Source of the DNA: Bryum argenteum
Lineage: Eukaryota > Streptophyta > Bryopsida > Bryales > Bryaceae
Assembly: GCA_037043015.1 (NCBI GenBank)
Contig: CM073326.1
Location: forward strand, 4,499,845-4,563,844
Direction: 5' to 3'
DNA length: 64,000 nt
Shown: piece by piece, positions 11,867 through 21,509 of the stretch
How the letters are laid out: each line of letters begins with the position of its first letter
Position numbering within the stretch: position 1 is the stretch's first letter
The notes under the pieces: model-generated
Seen by the model: only the letters and a program-made list of their open reading frames with translations
What the model was told of the DNA's origin: nothing
The model's database searches: none
Made by a program: the position numbers and the translations under genes

Positions 11867-14413
11867 TTAGATACTGGAGATTTTTTTGTCAAGTTTTTTA
11901 ATCATCGGTAGTGAATATGGGACTGCATAAAAGCTGTAAGCGATTCCTGCGCGTATGACTGTATCCACCATGCTGATTTTTTGTTTTATTGTTGCGGGGC
12001 ATGTAGAGAGTTGTTTGCATTGTTCAATAAGTTTTTTGGTAGTGATGTGGGTTTGTAGCTTCCATTTTAGTGTTGGCACTACTTGTATTCCTAGGTATGG
12101 ATAAGATTCATTTTGGTGTAGTATAGGTAGCGGTTGGTTTTTGTAATTGATGTTTTGAGTTTGGAGGAGGGTTTTGAAGGCGGTGGGTGTGAGGTTGGAT
12201 TTGTTTGGGCAGCCTGTGATTGCACATTTTGGTGTGCCAACCTCTAGGCCTGTCCAATCACTGTAGCGTTCGATTTTGTTTAATTGTGTTTGTATTGCTG
12301 GCAAATTGTTTGTGAGTGTTGCAAGATCGTCTGCGTATGCAGCAGAACTGATGTGGGAGTTTGATGTGCCAAATTTGTATCCATGATTGCCTGTTTGTAG
12401 CCATCGGAGGAGTGGTTCTAAGAATATGATGAAGAGGTATGGGCTCAGGGTGTCACCTTGGATGGTTCCTCTTTGAATTGGTATTGGTTTGGTATGCCCA
12501 AAGTGTTCACCTGTGTATATGGTAGTGGAGTTGGAGTAGATATTGCCAATAAGCATTATAGCATCTTCCGGGTATCCTAGGTCTTTCATGATTGCGAGAA
12601 GTCTAGCATGGTCCAATGAGCCAAAGGCGTTTTTGAAATCTATGTACATAATGTATATTTCTTGTTTAGTGATTCGAGCATCTTCCAGAGCAGCCGTGAG
12701 GAGTTGTATTTGGCGTGTTGTGCTGCGTTCTGCACGAAAACCTTTTTGGCTATCATGTAATATTTGGTGGTTTTCGCCGTAGGCGGATAATAAGAAGGTG
12801 AGGGTGCTGGTGAATAGTTTGTAGATAGTGTTGGCTAGGGCAATAGGTCGATGATTTGGAAGAAGTGAGGGATCTCCTTTTTTGTAGAGAAGTATTGTTA
12901 GAGTGGTTTTCCAGGATGCGGGAATTTTGTTTTGTTTGTAGCAGTGGTGGAAGAAGAAATTTAGCATTTCGTGGAAAGATTGTGGCATGTTTTTGAGTAT
13001 TGAGTTAGGAATTTTGTCTGGCCCTGGGGCTTTATTTTTGGTGAGGTTTTGGAGACATATGTCATATGTATTGAAAGTATAATATGTATGCAGTGGGAGT
13101 TCGGGAGAGCCCCTTTTTTTAAGAGTGAATCCATCTAATTCGTGCCATGGATATTGACGTACGGCACAAGTACATGTAGGGGTGTGGTCAGGTTGGTAGT
13201 AGCATGTGGGGATTGTAGGGCGGTTAGTGATAGACTGTTGTAAGAAGATTTTGTGAGCAATGTCCTCCGGGTTGGTGAGGATTTCATTGGTGTTCGTGGT
13301 TATGCAGTCTAGAGGTGGAGAGTCTATGTTTTTGAAAACTCGGGCATTGACTTTTTTCGGGCTAGTGGTATATAATTGTCTATATTTGGTTATGGCTTTT
13401 CTGACGGATTGGCGTGTGTGTTTTGTGGTTATAGCTCGGGCTTTCTTATTTGCAGTTTTAGCTAAGTCGGAGAGGGTTTTGAGCCATTCTTGTTTATGTT
13501 CATTTAGAGGGGGAGCAAGTGGTATGTTGGTATAAGGATGTTGCTGAGTTGCTTGGAGTATTGGATGGTTTTGCCAGTTATCATCTGTGTTGGCGATGTA
13601 GATAGTTTTTCGGATTATGTGGTATGTGGATAGGTGTTGTTTCCAAATCTTTTGGGTTTTGCGGGGTAGAAAGCCTCCTTGAAGGGAGGTTTGGTAAGTT
13701 AATATTGGGATTGGTGGGGCAGTGCATGTATCAATGATTGTTTTTGTGATATTGTTAATTAGGTGATCTAGTTGGGTGTAGGCAGTTTGCCATTGAGAAG
13801 GGGTAAGTTGGTCATTAGTCAAGAGTGTTGTAAGGTTTGTGATTTCAAGTGCATTTTTCTCAAAAAATGTGGTGGTGAATGTTTCAAGGTTGGTTTGTGG
13901 GATGGGGTTAAGTAGTCGGGGAGGTTTAGGAGCGGGAGCTGTTGGAGTTCTTGCGAGAAGTATATGTGGGGGGATGTGAAGGGTTACCGGGGAGTGGTCT
14001 GAGTTGAGGTTCTGGGTGTGGTTTGTGGTAGAGGTAAATAGTGTGGGTATAGGTGAGTGTATGTAATATCCATCAATGAGGCTAGTGTCTGCATAATTAT
14101 ATCCACCTTGTCTTGAAAATGGACTATTAGTAGCGATATATGTCAGGTTAAGGCTATCAGTGAAAGTTCGCCATTGTATGTCTTCGTCCTGTGGGGGGGT
14201 GGTATGTGGGGCGTGTTGTCTGCCAATTAGGGCTATATTTCTATTAAAGTCTCCGCATAGTATGTGGAGATGGTTAGGGTGTGCGTGAATTTGGTTAGTG
14301 ATTGTGAGTTGTATGGTTGGTATTAATCCTACATCTTCAGGGTGTGATGGCATGTAGAGATGAAGTAGCAACAGTGGTGTGAGAGGTTTGTTTGCGATAA
14401 TTAGTATTTGGAG
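11867..14413 (-). CDS. LINE ORF2, second half of APE endonuclease and reverse transcriptase
   Basis: Open from the transposon junction to a TAA at 11867. The first part completes the apurinic-type endonuclease: LHLYMPSHPED, ILCGDFNRN (catalytic GDFN) and NLNSDHSPV (SDH). The reverse transcriptase follows with motifs YKKGDPSLLPNHRPIAL, QKGFRAERST, MYIDFKNAFGS (first catalytic Asp), RGTIQGDTLSPYLF and AAYADDLATL (YADD catalytic pair). All core residues are intact. The upstream codons down to 14614 belong to the inserted DNA transposon, not to the LINE. The reading frame joins the 26221-28658 part without shift when one GTAT is removed. The TAA at 11867 looks like a point mutation of a Gln codon, after which the frame would resume as KTPCDQ at 10421. 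Confidence 0.87.
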   Translation of the reverse strand, partial: LQILIIANKPLTPLLLLHLYMPSHPEDVGLIPTIQLTITNQIHAHPNHLHILCGDFNRNIALIGRQHAPHTTPPQDEDIQWRTFTDSLNLTYIATNSPFSRQGGYNYADTSLIDGYYIHSPIPTLFTSTTNHTQNLNSDHSPVTLHIPPHILLARTPTAPAPKPPRLLNPIPQTNLETFTTTFFEKNALEITNLTTLLTNDQLTPSQWQTAYTQLDHLINNITKTIIDTCTAPPIPILTYQTSLQGGFLPRKTQKIWKQHLSTYHIIRKTIYIANTDDNWQNHPILQATQQHPYTNIPLAPPLNEHKQEWLKTLSDLAKTANKKARAITTKHTRQSVRKAITKYRQLYTTSPKKVNARVFKNIDSPPLDCITTNTNEILTNPEDIAHKIFLQQSITNRPTIPTCYYQPDHTPTCTCAVRQYPWHELDGFTLKKRGSPELPLHTYYTFNTYDICLQNLTKNKAPGPDKIPNSILKNMPQSFHEMLNFFFHHCYKQNKIPASWKTTLTILLYKKGDPSLLPNHRPIALANTIYKLFTSTLTFLLSAYGENHQILHDSQKGFRAERSTTRQIQLLTAALEDARITKQEIYIMYIDFKNAFGSLDHARLLAIMKDLGYPEDAIMLIGNIYSNSTTIYTGEHFGHTKPIPIQRGTIQGDTLSPYLFIIFLEPLLRWLQTGNHGYKFGTSNSHISSAAYADDLATLTNNLPAIQTQLNKIERYSDWTGLEVGTPKCAITGCPNKSNLTPTAFKTLLQTQNINYKNQPLPILHQNESYPYLGIQVVPTLKWKLQTHITTKKLIEQCKQLSTCPATIKQKISMVDTVIRAGIAYSFYAVPYSLPMIKKLDKKISSI

Positions 14414-14417
14414 GTAT

Positions 14418-14445
14418 AACACACAATTAAACAATTGTGCACTTG
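14418..14445 (+). repeat. Left terminal inverted repeat of the 11.8-kb transposon
   Basis: Starts aacacacaattaaacaattg and ends gtgcacttg; pairs with 26189-26216. Further gtgcactt copies follow at about 14457 and 14482, likely transposase-binding subterminal repeats. Confidence 0.8.
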
Positions 14446-14871
14446 TACGTATAAAAGTGCACTTATGTAAGTACTCTCTAGTGTGCACTTCGAAACCCAA
14501 ATATATGGCTTGGAGAATGGGTTTTTTGATAAAAAATTCCACCAGTTTAAAATCATATAGTTTTTGTAGAATAATGCATGTTAGAGAATAAATAGTTTTA
14601 CCCAATGTCCTCAAGAATGATTTGTAATATTTGTCAGTTAATATGGTGACGTCTTACTTGCGACATGAGACATAGTACCCGGAAAATAATGAACATGATA
14701 CATTTGTAGATATATTTGTAGATACAAATATGGGTGTTACCCCAATCCTTGTAATCATTTCTAACTCTACGTCTACCACTATACCTTCACTGGATACATT
14801 TAACTTGTTCATACATAAACACTTCATATCAATTACCAAACAAGCCAAGGTAAATGTACTAGGATCATAAC

Positions 14872-17505
14872 CTACTCATTGGTATTTAAGGCTGCTTGTA
14901 AGCGTTCGTCGTCAATAGCTTCCGTTTGCATGGCTATATATTCCAGAATGTGTGCCTTTGTGGATTGAGGAATACGAACTCTCCTCTCTACCTGCACTCC
15001 GTGTACTATGCGCTTCTCCGACGGTTGAACGACATTCACCGATACGCGTTGTTCGTCAAACCATGAAAAAATACACGCCTCTTTCGGTACCCAACTGTGC
15101 CTCTCACCGGATGGCTCCCACAAGGACTCCATGCAATTTGCATAGCGTTGTGTAGTGGACCCCGGTTCTTCAACGACGCCATCTCTCATAATGGGGCAAT
15201 ACCAACATACTTTAATCTTTAACCTCCATGAGTTTTTCCCCTCTTCAATCACCTTTCCTAGGTAAAAGGGTATGCCTGCTTCTACCTCCTCTCGAACAAC
15301 ACTCAGCGCAACAAATTGACCAGTATTGATGTCCATCTCAGGATTGAACGATGGAAACGGATCGTTGCTACCTCCTTCTTTGTCTCGTACGGAGATTTCT
15401 TCAGTGACGCAATGTCGACTAGTTCGTCGTGCAGTATGCACTGCTTGATTTGATGGTCTCTCCTTTCGTGGTCCAAAGTATCCACGAGCCTCTGCATTCG
15501 GGAGCATGTCCACAATCTGATCCACAACGGTTCTCTCGCGATTTTCAGCAGTAGTATTTTCGCTCGGTATCGAGGATAAGCATCCCGAAGGTTCTACGTT
15601 GGATGCATAGGATGGCCAAAACGCTGATGACTCGTGATTGGCGATGCGGTCCTTTTTTGGAAACTCTGCTAAATATTGTTTCAACCTTTGTGCCTCATGT
15701 TTTGCATCACGGTTGACTTCCACGTATTGCAATCTTTGAATACACCTATCCTTGTATGCAATAAAATCGTCTAACGCCTTGAGCTCCCGCTCATCCGCTG
15801 CATATACAGTCGCAAAATCGGGGCGTTCGAACCTATTCGGGATAGATCTCAGAGTTTGATCTCCTCTCTCCGGTCCCCAAGCATCCTTGCAATAGTGCTT
15901 ATGTTGGACCTTGACGTTACAAGCACCGTCCCGATTGCTAGAATAGAATCTCATGTGGTGTGGAAATGTGATGCCAACCAATGAATCCGATCCCGTCAAT
16001 AATGTGCTCACGACTTGATTGCTATCATGCTTGTGGTGAGCTCCGAACCACACATCACAGTACAATCCAATCCCATGCACCAAGGCCCCGCATAGATGGG
16101 TCTTTACAAACCGATGCTCGATATTCTTGACAGTCTGACGTATTCGGGGTACCATGGTTGTATTCTGATCCATGCCATCTACTATAATACACATGTACAT
16201 CTCAGGGTTGATATAACAAGACCTCTTGAATATCCAATAATGTCTACGTTCCTCCATTTGATTGAGCAGATGTAACATGAACACCTCTTTAATCCTTATC
16301 TTGGCATCGGCATTGGTTGTCCCTTCCATGGCACATTTGTACTCCCAGCAGTGATAACATTTTGAAAACCTAGAGAACGGGGGTACTTGGACATGGGAAT
16401 ACCTTAGCCGCCACATCCTCCGGAATGAGCTCATGGATATCGTTTCGCCGTTGCAAATTCTCTTCACCTCCTCGTTCACGTAGTTGAATACATCAGATTT
16501 TACTGTATTCACGGGAAGAAGAATAAGCGGCAAGACCTCGTTGTCACTCTTGCGACGAATGGATCGGTGGGGTTGAGGACAACCGGCTTCATCTACGAAG
16601 CACTTAAAGCAAGCCTCGGCAGCAGACATTCTGATACTCTCTCTAACTGGATCTGAAAGGGTATTACCGTGAACAGCTGTCACTCTGCCATATATCAAAC
16701 AATCTTTCTTCAAGTCCTTGAAACGCCGTTGTGAATATCCAACCGCTACAGCGTAGCACGCATTGCAAACCTCTTTGCCGTCCAACTTTGTCACAAACTT
16801 ATCTCTACGATTTCCATCGGTTTGTGTATAGAACGAAACCAACATCTGCCTCACCCATGTACTCCGAATTGTATACTTAGACCCCCATGCATTGTACCGC
16901 ACGTCCAAGATATACCTTGCTGGAATATCTATTAAGCAATTTCTCTTGCATCCACCTTTTGCTATTGCATCTTGCACGCTTATCAAATTTACCTTTGCTT
17001 GTGCACCATCACCTGGTCTTCTCTCCCTTGCGACTCGCCTTGTCCTATTCTGCATAGAATACCGTCGGCGCGTTTGTCTTACAAATGCCAACCCATCAAC
17101 ATGTGGTAGATCTCGGATGTTGTCAGAAGGAGGTTGGGAAAATGGTGAATTTTCATGTACGGGATTTGAGGCTTGGCTACTTCTTCGTGATGTCGCATTG
17201 GAGCCCGGTGTGTGAAACTCCTCATCGAAATCAAATATCGGAGTCATCATCGGTACATTTGGCGTTTGAGATCCCTCTTCACTTCGTGCGTTTAATATAT
17301 TGGAATCCATAGCCACTATACGTACCAAGGAGCAGTCCCAACGAATTGTCGCTCCCCTAGACAATTCTAAACGTTCTCCAACCACATCTCCAGTCCAGTG
17401 TAATTCGTCAACTACATGAGTGACACGTACTGCAACCTCGGAGGGAAACAATCTCATTCCGTTCAATTCCATGCCACTTTTGAATGCATTGTCCATAATC
17501 GCCAT
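14872..17505 (-). CDS. Transposon protein with DUF7869-like core (putative transposase)
   Basis: 877 codons from the first ATG at 17505; the frame is open six codons further but without ATG, and a possible splice acceptor (ggtggtag) sits just upstream, so a 5' exon is possible. Around residue 265-285 is VCNACYAVAVGYSQRRF. Near 430 is CYHCWEYKC. At about 490-560 is IIVDGMDQNTTMVPRIR, then HLCGALVHGIGLYCDVWF and HHKHDSNQVVSTLL. The series DGMDQ..T, H.(T/C)GA.VHG and HDSN..V..LL is the signature I know from the uncharacterised DUF7869 family of eukaryotic repeat-borne proteins; its Asp residues could form a DDE-type site, which is inference. A basic NLS-like patch (RQTRRRYSMQNRTRRVARERR) lies near residue 150. 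The C-terminal 200 residues are unrecognised. Confidence 0.7.
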   Translation of the reverse strand: MAIMDNAFKSGMELNGMRLFPSEVAVRVTHVVDELHWTGDVVGERLELSRGATIRWDCSLVRIVAMDSNILNARSEEGSQTPNVPMMTPIFDFDEEFHTPGSNATSRRSSQASNPVHENSPFSQPPSDNIRDLPHVDGLAFVRQTRRRYSMQNRTRRVARERRPGDGAQAKVNLISVQDAIAKGGCKRNCLIDIPARYILDVRYNAWGSKYTIRSTWVRQMLVSFYTQTDGNRRDKFVTKLDGKEVCNACYAVAVGYSQRRFKDLKKDCLIYGRVTAVHGNTLSDPVRESIRMSAAEACFKCFVDEAGCPQPHRSIRRKSDNEVLPLILLPVNTVKSDVFNYVNEEVKRICNGETISMSSFRRMWRLRYSHVQVPPFSRFSKCYHCWEYKCAMEGTTNADAKIRIKEVFMLHLLNQMEERRHYWIFKRSCYINPEMYMCIIVDGMDQNTTMVPRIRQTVKNIEHRFVKTHLCGALVHGIGLYCDVWFGAHHKHDSNQVVSTLLTGSDSLVGITFPHHMRFYSSNRDGACNVKVQHKHYCKDAWGPERGDQTLRSIPNRFERPDFATVYAADERELKALDDFIAYKDRCIQRLQYVEVNRDAKHEAQRLKQYLAEFPKKDRIANHESSAFWPSYASNVEPSGCLSSIPSENTTAENRERTVVDQIVDMLPNAEARGYFGPRKERPSNQAVHTARRTSRHCVTEEISVRDKEGGSNDPFPSFNPEMDINTGQFVALSVVREEVEAGIPFYLGKVIEEGKNSWRLKIKVCWYCPIMRDGVVEEPGSTTQRYANCMESLWEPSGERHSWVPKEACIFSWFDEQRVSVNVVQPSEKRIVHGVQVERRVRIPQSTKAHILEYIAMQTEAIDDERLQAALNTNE

Positions 17506-19064
17506 GCCTACCACCACACCCAAAGATTAGAAAGCAGTTCTACCCGACTATTTTGTTGAGATACACATATCTCAACTAATCCATCACGTAATTGTCTCGC
17601 TCGTGCCGCCCGTAGTAATCGTGAACCTATTGAGCTATTGAACGAGATATTACCTCCTTGGATGTCTCCGATTACAACATGACTTTCTATTGTATCGTTT
17701 TCCATCATAGCTGCTTTTGCTTGACTATGAACCTGATAATCAGAAAATAATAATAAAATGGTAAGAATTGGCTAACGTGGTGGTATATAAAATCTGTAAC
17801 AAGCTTGATTTTGGACCGACTACCATGTGTTCACCTTTCACTACAATCCTAATTATATTTTACATAGATTAAATTTATGTCAAAATTCCATCGTTTGCCA
17901 CTTAATGTAGTCACGTGTAATCCTAGTTATTTTAATTTTTGTAATTGAACTTCTAAGATAGAAAATTTGGTAGATCCGTGAAATTTATATAATTGTCACA
18001 ATGTATAGACATTATAAACATATAAAAGTACTTATTATTACTTACTATTATGATATAAACAAATCATGTTTATCCCAGTACCGGCAAATGAATTTTGTCC
18101 AACAGTTTCATATATGTCAATACCTATACTTTTACTTCCCATAAACCCCTAAACGACCAAATAGGAGTTTTAAACCACATCTTGTAGAAAGAAAGAAATT
18201 TATGAAAGACTTGAAGATCTCTGAGTTTTATGAAATAAGCCTTCATTTTGTTACCTTGTCGGACAATGTGTGAAAATGGTGTTTCATATTGAAGACAATA
18301 AATTATTTTTGGATATTTACAAATTAGGTAATATTTTCTACATGATGTTTTATGAAAAAACTGAATGTCAACAGGCATCCTTATCAAAACTTGCATACAT
18401 GCCGAATTGCATGTTACTCTTGACATTCTTCACTTCTTTTCAATTTAGAAATAAATTATATAATTTTTTTGTTTTTTTGTAGCATCTTGAAAAAGTTTGT
18501 ACGAATTGGATGTTTAAACATTGTGAAATTAAGTTTTATTTTTAGTGGATACAATATGATATACAAAAAAATCACACGGAAAATAAGGAGGTTTGCATCA
18601 CATTTTGTAATAGAAAAAAACAAAACCAAAAAACATTAAGATCTCTATGTTTCATTTGGAAGACAAGAAGTCTTTGTCCTAGCATGTCTGAAAATACACC
18701 TTTTTTAATTGAAAGAATCTATGTGACAAAGAGTTTCATAGCAAAAGCGTTTGAAATTTCACGCACTCCAAAAACCTGAGCGCACACCCCATTTTGAACT
18801 TTAATAGAGTTATAAAATAAAATTGAAAAACATTGTTTACTTTTATTGTAGTTATTTATTAACATGTATGATCGAAGATGATGAATTTGTGATCACTCCA
18901 TCTTATATTAGTATAGAAGAAGATTGTATGATTATATTTCCATATACTAGTTTCTCCTAAATATACGAGCTAGTTCAAAACCTAATCAATCTATTTTGTT
19001 GATGCTTCAAGAGGTGAGCATCATGACAATTTTTATTACAAACCCTACTTTTTAAAGAATGGGA

Positions 19065-19086
19065 GGGGTCTTAGGCCTAAGACCCC
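19065..19086. repeat. 22-bp perfect palindrome
   Basis: ggggtcttagg followed by its exact reverse complement. A degenerate version (ggttcttaggtctaagaccc) recurs at about 19139-19160. Located in the centre of the 11.8-kb transposon. Confidence 0.85.
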
Positions 19087-19679
19087 ATAGTAGTGATTAC
19101 CTTGTGATTACCTTAGAGTGGCTTTCTACACAAGGTCAGGGTTCTTAGGTCTAAGACCCCAAGGTCTTACTCCTCCGACTTCTACTGCAAGTTAACTTCT
19201 ACTGGGAGTTGACATCTACTGCGAGTTGTAAAAGGCAGCAAACATATGTACGTTCGAGCTCCTTCATGCTGGCACTCCTGCGCCTTGCAACGCGTCGGAG
19301 CTCACGAACTTTCTTTCTCCATTCTTCTACGCTTCTCCTTCTCGTTTTCCGCTCAGAGCTTCCTCCTGGAGCGTCGTTCTTTTGCAACTTTGGTAAGTAT
19401 GGAGGAGTGACAAGTTAAAGTTGTGCAATCTCTATGCCTCTACGCCTTGTGCAGGGTCTGCGTTTGCCGTGTGATGCGCATGCGCCACTGCTGGTAAATG
19501 CGCTTGTTTGTTGTGTGCGCCAGTGCGCACGTCCTTCGTTGTGCTCTGTGGAAGTGAAGTCCATGTGCGTCTGCTGTGCGGGGAAGTCTATGCGTCTGCC
19601 GTGCGGGGAAGTCTGTGCGTCGGACCATCAGTCAGCCGGTTTGTGTCTGCGCCGGTGCGCTAGTTCTGCTTGGGGTGAA

Positions 19680-19980
19680 GGGGGGGTATCTATTGCGGCA
19701 GTCTGCTTGAGGGAGGGGGTAGTTCTGCGTGGGGGTAGTAGGCTGCTTGGGGGGTAGAAACAACTGGGGGGGGGTAGAGCCGCTTGGAGGGAGGGTAGGT
19801 ACATTTGGGGGGGTAGGGTAATTGCAGGGAGGGTAGGGTGCTTGGGGGTGTAGAGGGTACATTTAGAGGGGTAGAGTACATTTGGGGGGGTAGGGGGGGG
19901 GGGGGTAGGGGCCAGGGGGGGGTAGGGGGTGCTTGGGGGTAGGGCTACTTTGGGGGTAGTAATGCTTGAAGGAGGGGTAG
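19680..19980 (+). repeat. G-tract array with G-quadruplex potential
   Basis: About 300 bp of runs of three to thirteen G separated mostly by tagggt, gcttg and acattt spacers. Imperfect repeats of a unit like gggtag..gcttgggg are visible. Many consecutive G-runs on the plus strand could fold as quadruplexes; this is inference from composition. Confidence 0.7.
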
Positions 19981-20032
19981 GGGATCTCTGGTCACTGCCA
20001 TCTGGCACAATTTTGTGTCGTGGGGTGGTGCA

Positions 20033-20164
20033 GTCTGAGGCCTCGGACCCCTTTTCGGGGGCAATCTGCTTTGGGGAAGTCTTTGGGAGGGTCTACGGAC
20101 GGTGCAGGTGGCCCGATCTTAAATCGTAGGGGGTGTGTGCGCCTCGAGGTCCGAGGCCTCAGAC
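20033..20164. repeat. 16-bp inverted repeat flanking a 100-bp GC-rich spacer
   Basis: gtctgaggcctcggac at 20033-20048 and its exact reverse complement at 20149-20164; each arm contains the palindrome gaggcctc. Both arms are followed by ccccttt, so the right arm is also part of a local direct similarity. Confidence 0.8.
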
Positions 20165-20515
20165 CCCTTTCCAAGCCCAAACCTCCTACGGAAACTGCCT
20201 CCGTTCAAATATTATTTGATGTGCACATTTTGAGCATAATCACCAAGATTTGAAGTACGCTTTGAACTTTCTGCACTTTTAAGTGATTCAGCTACTAAGT
20301 AAACTATTTTCTTCACTACGCGTTTCATTGATACTTGAGGATTGTCAAATTACCAATTCACATGGTGCCTTTAGTACTCATGTGCTTTCACTTGTCTTGT
20401 AGGCAGTCTTTGACATGACTAATTGTCATAATGTTTAAGTGATTACGTAGGTTTCAGCTTGAATAACAAATAACACATCACGGTGCTTGATCTGCGGAAA
20501 CTCAATATGAGTACG

Positions 20516-20727
20516 CTAAATAGGTAGATTAGTGTTAGATACACTAATTTATATGAACATGTTATAAGTTTTTACTGTTGGTCAATATTTTACCCTCTAC
20601 ATCCGTCAAGATGTGGATCCTTCAAGAGTATTGGAGTCAATACTATTGGTAATATTTTTTTACCAGAAGTAAAAACTTATAGCAATTTCAAATCTTATAA
20701 AAATCTAACACTAATCTACCTATTTAG
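20516..20727. repeat. 212-bp inverted-repeat (foldback) sequence
   Basis: A perfect 25-bp inverted repeat starting ctaaataggtagattag at 20516-20540 pairs with 20703-20727. Inner segments also pair (ttataagtttttact with agtaaaaacttata; tattttacc with ggtaatat). It may be a small MITE nested in the transposon or a structured upstream region of the 21510 gene. No clear target duplication was found. Confidence 0.7.
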
Positions 20728-21509
20728 TCTAGTGAATGACATGTTTGAACATGTGTAAGTTCTGAAATTACAGAACGAGCTCAGAATCAAAGCCTTCACC
20801 ATGAGCTATTTTTGTACTCAAAGTAAATTGTATGTGTACTGTCTTGGAGGAATCAATGTGTGCAATATTGTTAACTCCTCTTACTACATGATAAAACTAT
20901 CTATTCAAATATCATCTAACGTGTAGCGTAACTTCATGTAAACCATAAGAAATTTTATAAGAAATAATGTAGATTGAGATGAGAGAGAATGTAACCTGGT
21001 TTTGTGGAGTTATAATTACGTTCGCAAAGCTTTGATAATAGAAAAGTTACAAGAATGAGGGTGTTTCTCTTTTTCTATCTTATAAGATTTATACCAAATA
21101 GTTGTGCTTGCAAAAGTATGAGAGCTTAGAGTCATTTGAAGCATTACCAAAGAACTTAAGGTCTGATAGATAGATCATACAAACCAAATAGGTAGATTTT
21201 ATTACACTCTTATAGTGCTTTTTCACAAGGTAGGATGAAATTTGTTGAGTGGGAACAAAGCCAATGGTCAAGATCTTATTGAAGTATTGACTATTATTTT
21301 GGTCAAAGAGTTTGAAACATGTAAATATATAAATAATAAAATATATATTGGGAATGTTTGAGCTCCTGTGTTTGCACAAGTTTTTTTAATATGCTACACG
21401 TAGTCTCTATCTTTGAAAATAAACATGTACGTATGACAAAACTCAAGATTTTGATTGTTTTGATTGTTGTGTATGTTCTACTTCAGGTTTGAGTTTCGAG
21501 GACTGCATC

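Larger units (their letters stand above)
17710..21480. other. Non-coding centre of the 11.8-kb transposon
   Basis: Separates the two divergent genes and presumably contains both promoters. It is AT-rich from 17.7 to 19.0 kb, then GC-rich from 19.2 to 20.2 kb with a G-tract array, perfect palindromes and inverted repeats (listed separately). Short ORFs here (for example the Pro-rich frame at 19628-20008) merely reflect C-runs. An ataaacccctaaacg word at about 18141 resembles a MITE end, but no partner was found. Confidence 0.55.

Noticed and set aside
18139-18160. Possible TTAA MITE end (ataaacccctaaacgacc)
   Set aside because: Flank is ATAA rather than TTAA and no right end was found within the transposon.
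19628-20008. 126-codon Pro-rich minus-strand ORF
   Set aside because: It is the C-rich complement of the G-tract array; composition explains it and three overlapping frames look the same.
21489-21509. Upstream start of the 1376-codon transposon gene at 21489
   Set aside because: The codon there is TTG and it directly follows a splice-acceptor-like sequence; the first ATG is at 21510. The same reasoning moved the 14872-17523 frame start to 17505.
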